Source of the DNA: Whitmania pigra
Lineage: Eukaryota > Annelida > Clitellata > Hirudinida > Haemopidae
Assembly: GCA_021613335.1 (NCBI GenBank)
Contig: JAJTWR010000266.1
Coordinates: 3,739,001-3,803,000 of the forward strand
Direction: 5' to 3'
DNA: 64,000 nucleotides
Shown here in pieces: positions 50,716-62,790 of the stretch. The position numbers were made by a program, and so were the translations under genes. The notes under the pieces are model-generated. The model saw nothing but the letters and a program-made list of their open reading frames with translations. It did no database searches and was not told the origin of the DNA. Every line of letters starts with the position of its first letter. Position 1 is the first letter of the stretch.

Positions 50716-52319
50716 ATGTCTTATTTAAGCGGTGATGTCGAAAATGCTAAAAATAAGGGAACACACGAGCTGCTTTCGTCGTTTGTGAAAAGTGTTCACA
50801 GGAGATTGAAAGAGAATTACAAAGGCTGGTGAATATAACTATTAACTAAAAAAATAAGCACCTGCTCATTTATGATAATTTTCAACAGATAACACTTTGA
50901 AAGGCGAACGAGCAGACCAAGTTTGGGAAGAGCATTGTGCGGATACTCAACTTTTATCGCAATATGCAAACGCTATGCACCAATTAGCCAAAGGATTTTG
51001 GAGTGACAGCATAGATGGCAGTAGAATAACATGGTGCCACAATTACATAGATTCATATTTTTACGGCGGCATATTGCATAAATTAAGACTGAAAGATGTG
51101 AAACGTTTGCAATACAACAAAACAGGCAACAAATCGTTGGAACGTGTAAGTTGTGATGTTGTTTTGAGCTTAATTAAAGTTTCAAAAAATTCATTTTTTA
51201 TTCAAAGGCAGAAGTGATGTGAGCATTTGTATTGTTGACTGAAAGCATTGGATCAATAATTAAGTGTCAATTGTTACAATTTAGAAAGCATCCCACAGAT
51301 CGCAGGATCAGGATATTAGATGTTGGTAGTTGTTACAATCCCTTTAAAGGTTGTGACAAGTTTTGTGTGGTTGCTCTTGATCTGTGTCCAGCAGTTGAAG
51401 TAAACTTAATTATTTATAGAATTTATCATAACTTAAATGTTTATTAATAATGATCCTTGGTACCAATAGTCTGTTCTGCAATGTGACTTTCTCAAATTAA
51501 AAATAAGTACATCTTTGGATAAAGACACCAAGGCTGATGTTGATCGTTTAACTGACACTGTTTCATTGGAAAGATATTTGGAAAATTTAGAAGGTCATTT
51601 AGAATTGCTTCCTTCAAAAGTTTTCCATGTGGTCGTCTTTTCCCTTTTCCTCGATTATCTTCCATCAGCTGAGCAGAGACTGTTTTCGTGTGTCAAGGCT
51701 CATTCTCTCCTTGTTGAGGGTGAATCTGTTTAAAAATTAGATTTTGAATTTTTTTTAAATAATAGTGTTATAACTATAAAACAATATTGATGGTAATAAG
51801 TTAGTTTATCTCAAATGATGTAATAGTATATCTTATAAACTTTAGAATGATGCACACCAAAATAATAATATTCATAAAGTGTCTTAGTCTTAGGACTGAG
51901 ATTATAAATCATTGTCATAGATAAGTGGACTTAAAATAAAAGGAATGTATTTTAAAATTACAGATGGCATATTATTGGTGGTATGTCCCGACTCCCGCAA
52001 ACAGCATCGCAACCAACACATAACTAGGAACTGGAAAACTGCCATCGAGAGTGTTGGGTTCAGGAGGTGCACGTACGAGAAACTGGAACATTTACATTGC
52101 ATGGCATTCAGGAAGGTGTTGACATTGTCTCCTTATTCCACAGTTGATGTGGCTAAACAAGAGGCTCCGTTCTGGTCTTCCATGGTTAAACTTATCAAGG
52201 TCCCCCAAGACAACAGGGATGCCATCCTGGAAAATTCAAAGCAAAACTTCGGATCTCAATGCCATGAGTGTGATCATGATTTTTTGGATGAACTTCCATC
52301 ATATATGTCAATAGATTGA
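50716..52319 (+). CDS. SAMTOR: SAMTOR / BMT2, S-adenosylmethionine sensor upstream of mTORC1
   Basis: Exons 50716-50824, 50889-51143, 51224-51399, 51470-51719 and 51964-52319; 1,146 nt, 381 residues, near the usual length of about 400. Recognisable segments: LSSFVKSVHRRLKENYK, QVWEEHC and MHQLAKGFW at the N-terminus. The class I methyltransferase motif I is IRILDVGSCYNPF, followed by VVALDLCPAVE, QCDFLKLKIS, HVVVFSLFLDYLPS, LLVVCPDSRKQHRNQH, WKTAIESVGFRR and LHCMAFRK. The Gly of DVGSC and the Asp of ALDL, which contact SAM in the family, are present. The human protein binds SAM and links it to the GATOR1/KICSTOR brake on mTORC1. Intron 1 seems to use a GC donor (AAAG then GCTGGT): the nearby GT donor would create a stop. 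The exon 2/3 border is the least certain. Confidence 0.88.
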
Positions 52320-54259
52320 TATTAAATAATTTTAGGTGAGATTGTTGTGGTGTTGTCAACACAAAAATACTAACTTATTCACTGTTATTCAATTTTAAAA
52401 TTATTATTCAAAATTTGTTTATTAGTTTAATTAATCGTGCAGTGTGGATCTGAAGGCTAGAGTTTCTTAATTATGTATCATCTCATTATGATGATAATAA
52501 TAGTTTTATTATTAATAATCACAATTCGTTACGGTGGGCAAGCATAAAATGTAGATACCACTTTCTTTATTAAAATTTCATAAACAAAAATTGGTTGTGA
52601 ATGCTAAATATTAGTTTTCAAATCAGCACTTGGATATTCTGTGCACACATTCTGATTGGGTGAGTTTCGCGCTAGTGCGACACAGCTGAGTTCAAAATAA
52701 TTGCTTATAGAAAATAATAGCGCCTAAATTACATCTGAAAGTCATTATCGAGACAGCTCTCGTAAACTACTAATCAACATACAGTGATCCTATGTAGTGA
52801 GTGGGGAGTTATTGTTTGCGTTATGGAATAATTGCAATAGAAATTGTACTTCATTTTTGTAGCGTCAGAGGCGCTTCTTGTAACCATTTGCATGGCGCTC
52901 CTTCCCAAGGGCGATTGTGGCAGTGCGGGCTGGGTTTCGAACGCGACACATTACGACTGTTGCTATTATATATATGCCGTATGCAGGGAAGTAACCATTC
53001 GGCCAATCTAAGGCAATGATTTACTTCATTAGGAAAGTTGTGCCTATTTTGTTTTTCATAATTTTGACCTGTCTGCACTGCGCGCTTGCCACGTGAAACA
53101 ACATAATGCTGCGCGATACAGCATAGAGCTCATTGTGCTCAAAGTGCTTCAGCAATTTAGAGTGGATTGTTTGTATCTTGTGAATTATGCTAGCATATTG
53201 TTGCACCGAAAGATAAATTTCAGGAAAATTTGAATAAAGAAACAAGCAGATCTCAACATCTTGTGTTAGTACTAACGTTGAAGTGCATTTGTTATTTGTT
53301 AACAAGGACCGCCCTTGTTTGTGACATCAGTTGTTTTCTATATCTGGTTCTGCGTCTGCGTTAAAGAATGGTTATTTGGGGATAGTTGTTGTCCCTGGAG
53401 GTTGAGCGAAGGTTTGCACTATGAGTCACAGGCTCAATCTGTCTGTTGTCTTTGCTTTATAATAGAATCTTAAACACTTGTCACGGAAGATTACATTATA
53501 GTTTAAAAACATTTCATATTATATTTACAGCTTTTCAGCCTTGGTTTAATATATGTGAGCAATAAATATTTACAAACTTTTTACTTTAAGATTTTTTTAC
53601 TCTCAATAGATTTTCTCAATTCAGAATTTCTGAATATACGAGGGGCCGTGTTTCATCTCCGTCACTATTTGTTCTAATTGCTTGAGAGTTACTTGACAGC
53701 AATTGTAAGATTATGTTAAATTAACATAATGTTAATGTTCAAAGGTTTTCAAGAGTGGTTCATTAACCACAGGAAGGGACCGAAAGTAGCCATGCAATTG
53801 GTTTCGGTCTAATTTGGTGTGAAATTTCGGTAAAACCGTCAATATTCTTTCCGTTTTTGTAATTGATTTTTTGTTGATTGAGTTTATAATGTTCATATTT
53901 TCAGTAGTTCTTGGCTAAATCAATCAAGAAGGGCATGAATATTCATGATTGCAAATTAGAATCAGACTAACAATACTTTTTTCAATTGACAATCTTCATA
54001 CGTGAAAACTACAACATTCTTCACATGTGCACACAGTAATATATTATTGCTATATTACTATGTTATTGTTCAATTTAACACGATAATTATTCTAAAAATA
54101 TAATTAATGATATCGATTATATTATTAGCAACAGTAAAATCAATCTTATTTACTTGTTTTTTAAAGTCACTGTAGCAGGGCATCATTTTACATCCACTAC
54201 ATAAACAAAAAAGGAATATCATCATAACATGGTGACAATTTCTGTGAAAGCAAGAAATA
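52320..54259. other. intergenic region between SAMTOR and TNF-like gene
   Basis: AT-rich, with a second SINE copy (listed separately). No other gene or repeat that I can name. Confidence 0.5.
52858..53016 (-). mobile_element. tRNA-derived SINE, copy 2
   Basis: This copy has the clearest internal RNA polymerase III promoter: minus-strand A box TTGGCCGAATGGTTA and B box GCGTTCGAAACCC. The body matches copy 1 at about 3011-3157 (shared GCGTCAGAGGCGCTTCTTG and TGCGACTGTTGCTATTA-like blocks). It is inserted between genes. Confidence 0.78.
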
Positions 54260-57200
54260 ATGAAATTTGATGGATCACATACCGAATCACAAAGTGCACA
54301 AAAAGAAAAAGTCCACAAAAAAACAACGAACAGATTTGAGAAGAAATTGAATGGGCTTCTGACAGTTGATCTAATTCAGGACCTTCAGAAAAACCAGAAT
54401 TTTAAGAAAAAATCAGACAAATCTCCAAACATCAACTTTCTCATACCTGACACTGTATATGAAACAGTTCCGAGCAGAGTTCCGAACAGAATTCGATCGT
54501 GTATCATCGGTTTCAACCATTTGCTGACAGGTTTAGTTGCAGCGTGCATTGTTCTCCTTGGCATCTACATAATCAAGTTAGAAAACCTGAAAAAAGAACT
54601 ACTTTGTCATCCTCGCATTGACCTTAGCTTAAAGGAGCATTCTCATCGTTGCCAATTCGATGCAGAGAAGTTTCACGAGCACTTGGCCAGAGTAGGTGAC
54701 TTAACTCATAATCAGGCCCGTATTTAGGTGGGGGTGGGTTTATGGGTTCAATCCTTCCCCCGAAATATTTAAAAATGATTTCAATTTTGCATTGATTTAC
54801 ATAACATCATAAAATATTAAAACCATCTTTATTTATTAATATTAATATTAATATAAATATTATTATTATTATTATTTACAATCACGGCCTTCTGCCGGAA
54901 AACAATGACTCCAGATCCCATCAAGGGATCATAGGCAGTCATAACAATATACATGGAAAATCCAAATTCAAACAAAAATTATTATTATTATTATTGTTAT
55001 TACTATTATTATTATAATTATTTGGTTTTGAATTTAAGTTTGATTTTGAAAACTAACAAAATGAACCCCCAAAATCATTTTCTGGCTACGGGCCTGCTCA
55101 TGTTGAATTTATTTTTTTTTAATTTGCTTAGTCCCTTTCCAACTTGTATTTCAGAAGTTCAGAGTTAATACTTCTTCAGGTAAAAATTTGAATAAACGTC
55201 GTTATACTTGCATCTTTGTATGATTGTCATTTATTTATTTGATTAAAGGGTAGGGCTGTCCTCTGATTTCGAAATTTTGTTTTTACCTCATAAATCTCTT
55301 GTCAGTTTTTTGGAGTGAGTCACAGGCAGCTTTCTGAAAGTTCTTCCGACAGGTTTCGCTCAGTCATAAGTCGTGCAATTTTTGGTCCTAATCTAATTAA
55401 GCAACGGACTTTATATGGACACATACTCATAAGATGATTACGGCACCCCGTCATAACAGCCCGGCGACAGAATAGCCCCGACAAAACAGCCCCGTCAAAA
55501 CAGCCCGGCGTCAAAATAGCCCAGGACGGGAAAATCCCGTCAAAATGGCCCCGTCAAAATAGCCCCGACAAAATAGCCCCGTCAAAACAGCCCCGCCAAA
55601 ACAGCCCTGTCACCAGGGTCGGACTGGCTTAAAAAACCGGCCCGGGAACTTTTATTTAACTCCTACTTTGATCAACTTAAACATAAGAAACACTAGAGTC
55701 TAAAATTTCTATTCACTATTAACTATTATAACAGCTTTTTCATCGTTTCACTAGTCGATGCTAAAACATCAATGATTTCATTGTTATTGATTCTTGGAAA
55801 AGAGTCTTTCTCACAAGACATCAGCATGAATGATCGTAGAATTGACTGGTTCAGAAAATTTCTTAATCTGTTCAAAACGTATTTCAATTTTGAAAACGAC
55901 CCCTCACAAGCAACTTGTGATCAGGATAATGTCAACACAAATTTGTAAGCCAGATACAAATTTGAATAAGCAAGACTATGCAAATTAAACTTCTGGAGAA
56001 CAATAATAACAATAAACAATACTCAAAACGATCAAAGCATTCAAGCCACTAATTTCGAATTAAATTTTGATTCAGTTTCACAACATTTTAAAAAAATACT
56101 TTGACATGGAGTTATCATGGGGCTATTTTGACGGGGCTATTATGTCGCCGAGCTATTTTGTCGCCGGGTTGTTTTGTCCTGGGCTATGTTGTCGCCGGGC
56201 TATTTTGTCGGGGCTATTTTGACGGGGCCATTTTGACGGGATTTTTCTGTCCTGGGCTATTTTGACGCCGGGCTGTTTCGACGGGGCTGTTTTGTCGGGG
56301 CGGTTTTGTCGGGGCTATTTTGTCTTGAGCTATTTTGACGCCGTGCTATTTTGACGGGGCTGTTTTGTCGGGGCTATTCTGTCGCCGGGCTGTTATGACG
56401 GGTCACCGATGATTACCAAACCTAATCTAGCTTATTCATTTTTAAATAATTATAGAGTCAGTGGAATTACGACGAATTGTCAAATAGATTCTGTCGTGTG
56501 AATGATTACGAAGAGGCTAGCAATTTTGTCAAGTTTGTATGTGAGTGTTTGAGCATTACACGAGCAGATATTTAAAAACTGGACCAACCAGGTCATCCAT
56601 TTGTACCAATTATCTAAATCTAATTTAAACTGTGGGCTGTTTAATACTTCAAATCGGACAAGCCTTGAACCCTCCATTTGTGCAGAGTTAACATCCTTCC
56701 CTTTAGGATCCATTATTGTTTAATAGTTTAATAGGAAGTAGGTATTTTGCTATCTGCTGAGTTATATAGATCTATCTTTGACCATCATAAGGCGTCTCGA
56801 TATGTTTGCACCTCATCGTTTCAGATAGCTCATTTTTCATCAAGTCATTGTCCAATCACTCTTGGCCTCTCATCTTCAAATACATCGTGACATCTTTGTC
56901 CTTGGTTGAGAAGTGATCTTTGTGAGAAGTTTATGGGTAACCAAACTTCAACTTTCGTTCGATCCATTTTGATTTTTTCTTCATTTCTGTTATCATATCA
57001 TATATTATGTACATATTTACTTCAACATCTTGAATGCGCTTTCCCTGAGCGCTTTGAAATGTGCCAGACAATGTGCCAGACAAGAACAACTTCTACAGTC
57101 TAAGGATAAAGAAGAGGACATACTGCTGAAAGCCTTTTGTAAGTGTCTGCCTATGCGCCTCCATCTTCAGAGTTTATGCATCTGCCAAAGTGATTATAAA

Positions 57201-60200
57201 AGAGTTGGAGCACATGAGCAAATGGGAAAACCTTGTGTTTTATTAACAGAATACAAAATTTAAATGTGATAAAGTTGCAAATGTGATAATGATGCATTCC
57301 TAACATTGTCATGCAGAAGCAAGACAAAACCTGAATTCGGATTATTCAAGATGTTCCGCTCGACTGGTCCTGCAAGGTGAAATCCAAAGCGATTCCAATT
57401 CCCGTTGGTGATGTTTTTTTTTGTAACTTTGGTACTTAATTACTTGAATTTACTTAAAGTTCAATATTTAATAAAACTAAACATCTTCTTAGAATGTAGG
57501 GTAAAGGATATTTGAGTTAAAGATAACTTTTTATCACAATTTGATTTATTTGATTATATCCTTATAATACCTAAGTAATATTAAAAACATATTTAATATA
57601 AAAAAATCTATTGAAATAAATTTTAATTTTATTTTACATGTATTTATGATTCATGTAGTATGATTCAGTTGTTAAACTTTTGAAAATTATCTACTATCTT
57701 CCTGAATGATAATTTGTATAACTTGTATTTACATTACTTCCTATTATTAATAGTTCAAATATATTTAACTTTACTATTTGCTTAGTTCCTGTTTAAAGAT
57801 TTCAATATTTAAAAAAAACTGGATTGTTACTTCGAAGAAAAGTGACATGCACAATAATTTAAGAAGTTATTTCAAAACTAACAATTATGCAACTTTATAG
57901 GCTATTGTTGTACTGCAATATTGAGGTTTTCAAATAATTTAATAACAATCAAAAATCATGACGTGATGGATGTAAATTTTCAGCTGATTAATAATAAATA
58001 AAACAAGTGCTTTAATTATTGTATAGGCTTAACATAAATTATAGAGTGATCATTGAAGAGTTCTGCTGCCCTGTCTTCGTTCAGGCAGACTTTGACTCTC
58101 ATTCTTATCTGTCTCTCATTTTAGCCTCCTTGAACTTTACCATGAAATAGTTGATACTGAATTAAAACTTTTCTTGAAAGTCTCTCTTGGCTTCCTGAAG
58201 TCCTTTTTTCTTAATTTTAGACTATTACGTAAACCACACAGTAACTAAATTGTAAATAACAGTTTGCTGCTTCAAGACTTTAGCGCGGGTTATTTATAAG
58301 CCTAGCAACTCGAATTCGAAAGTAGTTGCAGTTTTGTTCTGCTTATCTCCGTTTAAGTGTTTGTCGTTTAGTTGCGCGATAACAATATGCTTGTACTTAA
58401 TTTATAATGTGCAAACCATATTATGATTTGCTTGTGAATGTGAACCCTTAATATGCAGGAGGCATATTATGTCGTCAAAAAGAATAAGCCTGAATTTCTC
58501 TTATTCTTTCTTTTACGTTTTCACACTTAAACAAATTTTCTAAAACGTTAACTTTGGAAAACAGATTGCAACTCTCAGGCCGTTGCCCCCCTAACTTTAG
58601 ACTCAAAAAGAGTTCATCTCATATTGTGGGAGGATTGCACCCTTGGAAAAAGCTGAAATGACTTCCCTGATCTCCCTTACTTTTTTTTATTTCCCTTGCA
58701 TTATGCTAATTGAATAATATTATATTGAAGTAATACCCACAAATTAGGCTGCAACAAATATAAAAAATAAAATATGAAATTTTATTGATTTTATTCACAC
58801 TTTTCATTTACTCATTTAAAAAAAAATTAGAAACGTTTTAGATCTTTTAGATAGTATTCAGCATCGATTGGATTATTATTATTTGATTTATTAATTTATA
58901 ATTTAATTGTTTTAGTTACATTTAAATTATATATATTTGTAAATTGCAGTGATGGGTAGTTACTAACTATAAGTAGTTAACTACTAGTTAATAACTACTT
59001 TAAAGTAGTTAGGAAGTAGTTAATAACAACTCTTAAAAAAGTAGTTAAAAAATAGTAGTTAACTACTTTTAAAGTAGTTATTAACTACAAATAGTTAAAA
59101 ATAAAAAATTTTAAAATAAAATGAAGAAAAATAGTTTTTTTCCAAAAGCCCTACATCGTTAACAATCACCACCTCTGCGGACAATGCAATGCGGCTCAGA
59201 ACAGTGAATATGATGATTTATATGACTATGTGGAAAGTGTACCAAACTCTTGTGATAATGAGGTAGCTGAACAGCTTAATGATTATTTATCCAACTGTTT
59301 GTGCTGCATTCATCAAGCTTAATTCAACATTACCAAGTTCGGCAGCAGTTGAAAGACTTTTTAGTGTAGCAGGGCAGGTTTTATGTAACAGACGATGTAA
59401 ATTATCGGATAATCATGTTGACATGATGATTTTTTTAAGAGATCGACTGAAACATTCACTGAATACTTCTGTTTTTGATCAATTTGGATAATAAAATTTT
59501 GTTGAAAATGTTACAATAGTGTAAATAAATATGCTAATAATTATGTCTTGTTCAATAGTCCAGAAAATTAAAAAAAATTAAACGGAAAAGTAGTTAAAAT
59601 AGTAGTTAAAAAGTAGTTAACTACTATGCAAGTAGTTAAGGAGTAGTTACTAACTACTTATTTAAAAAGTAGTTAAAAATAGTTACTAACTACTTTTTTA
59701 TAAATGTAGTTAACTACAGTAGTTAACTACTTTTTAAGTAGTTAAAGCCCATCACTGGTAAATTGACATTTTATTTGTAAAAATTATTTGATTCATTTAT
59801 CGAAGATAACACGTTCCAACCTATCAAGGGGTGGTCGTACTTTGCAAAAAATACCCATATTGCTCTGGAATGCATCAAACCAAATGAGGATTTCTCCAGC
59901 TTTATGGTAAGACAAAGAAGGACTGTTTTAGATTCATAAATGTTTCAAAAATGTTTAAAATAACCAGCTTAATATAACTTTATATATCTAATGTAACTAG
60001 TTTAATATAATTATTAATAATACTAATATTTACAGGTATTGTTTAATATTTTGAAATATTATTTTCACTAAAACAACAAGAAACACGATCAGAACACATA
60101 ATTTATGGGGGGAACTTAGCGTTTGCTTTCCTGTTCCTGAGTATTTTAGGCAAATTTAGGTTCAAATTTCGTGTTCTTTTCAGGAAAGGAATATATTTCA

Positions 60201-62790
60201 AAACATTTTCACCTTAAACTTCATGCATATTTATGAGTCCCTCAACCTTTCCTTCAAGTTTCACTCAGCTTGTATCGATAGGAGGGCGGGTCCTCAAAAA
60301 TATCACGTCAATATTGCAGCCTTTGCATAAGGGAAACATTCAAACACGGATAAAACTTTCATGAAAAACATTATTTTAACCCACCATGATAAAAAGTCAG
60401 GTCTTTGGGTTTCAAATGCACCCCTATTCGTTTTAATTTAATATTAATTCAAAGACTTTTCAAAGTTAGTTTGAATGATATCAACGTTTTTTTAAAATTG
60501 TGCATGAAATTACTGATTAAAACGTGTTTAAACAGATGTGGGTCGCCTCGCAAGTACACTATAGTGTATACTGGACAAAACTTTTCTTGAAATCTGCCTT
60601 GATTTCCTAAATCCAATGCTCTTACCTATTGTAAAATTTTGAAAAAGTAACTCTTTTTGCATTAAAAGTACTAGTACTAGGTTCATCTACCGGCGCTTCG
60701 TCAGACCTACTGATGCCTTCTGACTCTTCATAAATTAAGCTTGTACCGTGTGCATTTTGCTCCCCATATAAAATTATTTCAGCTATTATTAACGTAAACA
60801 GTTATTTTATTTTTATTTTACTAAAATGACTACGTGTAAATGTAATACTTTCACAATATCCTAGAAGTGACAACTGGAGTGATTGTTATAACAAGATGAT
60901 AGTAACTAGAAATATGGATTCATTTTGCAACTCTAGAACCGGATGAGGGTTAAGGATAGACAAGTTTTAAAATAAAGTTTTTAGATTTGAATGGCAATAA
61001 CTTACAGAAAAGTGCAGTTTCATCACACTTGAAGATATCTTCCTTGGAGTAGCCTTTGCAGAGATGTGACGATCTGCCTTTCCAATGTGCGACATGTCTT
61101 CAGGCACTTCACTACTTTCACTATTCAAAATCGAAAGCTTTATGTTATTTCTTTTATTGAATGATTCCAGCCACCCATTGCTTGCTGTAAAATTGTTATG
61201 CTCTAACTCTTTCGCAAATATTACAGCACTGTTTCCCTGATTTGTACTTATAATAATGTTGTGTTCGAATTCAGAGCCATTCAGAGCGGCTTATAACCTC
61301 TTTTGTATGTAAATTGTACAAATACCCGACTTTGACTTTAATAGTTTCTTAACATACCTAATTATCTTTGCCATTTGCCATATATCTTTGCTTGTGTTGT
61401 TCTTTTTGTATGTAAATTGTACAGACTTGTTTGTGTTAGTGCTCTCAAGGACCCTTCAGTTTGATGTTTAATAAAATACAATAAAAAAAAAATTATATTT
61501 AAGTTGTATCACAAAGTGGCGTGATCCATAGGTACATATCAATTTGATTAAGGGCCTTATAAACTGACGAGGGCCGTAGTTTGGTGATCCAATTGGAATT
61601 TCGAACTGGTACGAGAAGCATTCTTGGCACTTCAGTGCCGACTATGTTCTCATACCACTACAAAGAGGAAAGTAGTGCAATTCATTACATTACAAATCCA
61701 GTTAACTTATAAAGATAGCAATTAACTAAAATTGTAAAACATTTTAAAATAATCAATTACAATAACAAAACATAGTATAATGATATTTATGCTTAAAATT
61801 TGTTGAGCTCTAACTGTGACCCAGTTTGGTTCTGCAAAAAACATTACGAAAAGTATTTAATTATAACTTTATATAACAAAAATTAGAAATGTATATAATT
61901 AGAATTAGAAATGTATATAATTAAAATTAGATATTTATATAATTAGAATTAGACACAAAAACAACAGGGGCGCTCAGACCATTCACACTGCATAGCTTCC
62001 CAGGGCACTATTGAACTATTGCAAGCAACGTAACTACGTCTGCATTCACCGTTGCTAGGAGAAAAGATTGTTTTCCAGGGTTTTCCCGAAAACGAATAAC
62101 CCGGTTTTTCATAGATTTTATGGAAGCACGGATTGAGATAAATATAAGCTTAAACATTATTATGTATCTAATTTTTATGTGACAACAACGTTCATTGGAT
62201 GATGACGTTGTAGCCTCAGTCACTGACGGTGATGATCATGATGAAGTTCGGTCGCTGGAACGCTCTAAACTTGCACGCCGAACTTAGAAAAGTTGTGAAT
62301 TAATATTTCCTGAACATTTTATTGGAGCCCTAGTGTATTTTTTTCATTAAAAATTATTGTCATTGGCTATTTCCAACAATTCAGTAATTGATTATTTATT
62401 GAATAACGTATTATTTAATTAATTCCAATGAACGTAAATTTATTCCAGATAAGTAACGGAGGGACTTATTTAATATCTGTCCAACTCAGCTTTTTTGCAA
62501 CAGACGAATTGCTAAAGAAAGCCTTTAATAAGCATTTCTTAATTGGACAGAAAATTTTCTCGAATGATTATCAGTTGCTGCAACAATCCAGATTGGTCAG
62601 CGTGCCTCAACTGGAGGATGGTCAACCAATGCCAGGCTGTGGAGACGACAGAGGATCACTCCATGTTTCAACCTTAACCGGACTGATTGACCTGGAAGCA
62701 GGAGATAATCTAACGATTCATGCTATTCCAGTAAATTGGCTTTGTCGGTGGAAAAGCGCTTCATTCTTCAGCTTGTACAAAATTGAATAA
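54260..62790 (+). CDS. TNF-superfamily ligand, type II membrane protein
   Basis: Exons 54260-54695, 59806-59906 and 62449-62790; 879 nt, 292 residues. ATG 54260 follows an in-frame stop at 54245-54247. Residues 1-81 are a polar, basic cytoplasmic part; 82-106 a single hydrophobic helix (IIGFNHLLTGLVAACIVLLG); then a stalk. The second exon gives the first strands of the TNF homology domain (PIKGWSYFAKNTHIALECI). The third has ISNGGTYLISVQLSFF, equivalent to the G.Y.V..Q..F core, then GSLHVSTLTGLIDLEAGDNL and the terminal SASFFSLYKIE, matching the closing F.L..I strand. Phases match (1 then 0). Two cysteines, in PGCGDD and WLCRW, could pair. No furin site is obvious. Ligands of this family trimerise and bind death-domain or other TNF receptors. 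The subfamily is not clear. Confidence 0.85.
55442..56407. mobile_element. 966-bp element with long sub-repeated inverted ends
   Basis: Left end 55442-55612 and right end about 56112-56407 are inverted copies of arrays built from units such as AACAGCCCCGTCAAAA and AATAGCCCCGAC. The outer 55-60 bases match almost exactly when one is reverse-complemented. Both sides are flanked by the same nine bases, GATGATTAC (55433-55441 and 56408-56416), a likely target-site duplication. The middle holds a hAT fragment (separate entry). A nine-base duplication fits Mutator-like elements; eight of the nine would fit hAT. Confidence 0.75.
55614..55960 (-). pseudogene. hAT transposase C-terminal remnant inside the 966-bp element
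   Basis: CAGGGTCGGACTGG at 55614-55627 has the look of a hAT terminal repeat. On the minus strand, about 55950-55727, a frame reads ACEGSFSKLKYVLNRLRNFL, then RSFMLMSCEKDSF and INNNEIIDVLASTSETMK. This is the hAT dimerisation region (CERSFSKLK...RS.....RL..L.....E). An in-frame stop just upstream shows decay. Confidence 0.6.
58947..59757 (+). mobile_element. non-autonomous hAT element, 811 bp, with perfect 8-bp target duplication
   Basis: The ends are CAGTGATGGG and CCCATCACTG. Flanking bases GTAAATTG occur on both sides (58939-58946 and 59758-59765), the eight-base duplication typical of hAT. Both terminal regions, of about 150-180 bp, are arrays of the palindrome AGTAGTTAACTACT and variants. 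The interior encodes a hAT transposase C-terminus in the plus direction: LNSTLPSSAAVERLFSVAG, then LSDNHVDMMIFLRDRL (59310-59460). It is cut from its upstream part (ending AEQLNDYLSN) by a frameshift near 59280. The intact duplication means insertion after most other decay here. Confidence 0.9.
59907..62448 (+). other. intron 2 of the TNF-like gene
   Basis: A 2.5-kb intron with a Tigger/pogo remnant at about 60990-61260. The block 61300-61700 has low-complexity ends and resembles dispersed repeat sequence but matches nothing I can name. No exon is seen. Confidence 0.55.
60990..61260 (-). pseudogene. Tigger/pogo-type transposase remnant
   Basis: Minus-strand reading gives FAKELEHNNFTASNGWLESF, the CENP-B/Tc5-type helix-turn-helix motif with the ASNGWL.RF signature. 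After a frame change it gives GYSKEDIFKCDETALFC, matching the first catalytic Asp region of pogo-family transposases. Only this piece remains. Confidence 0.7.

Larger units (their letters stand above)
54696..59805 (+). other. intron 1 of the TNF-like gene
   Basis: A 5.1-kb intron with the composite 966-bp element at 55442-56407 and a hAT element at 58947-59757. Short ATT runs lie near 54840-54875 and 54975-55020. A minus-strand frame at 56480-56713 and a plus frame at 57030-57263 resemble no family I know. The acceptor lies 48 bases after the hAT element. Confidence 0.65.

Noticed and set aside
56480..56713. Minus-strand 77-codon frame in the TNF-like intron
   Set aside because: No recognised domain and close to transposon remnants; could be part of an unknown element but cannot be supported.
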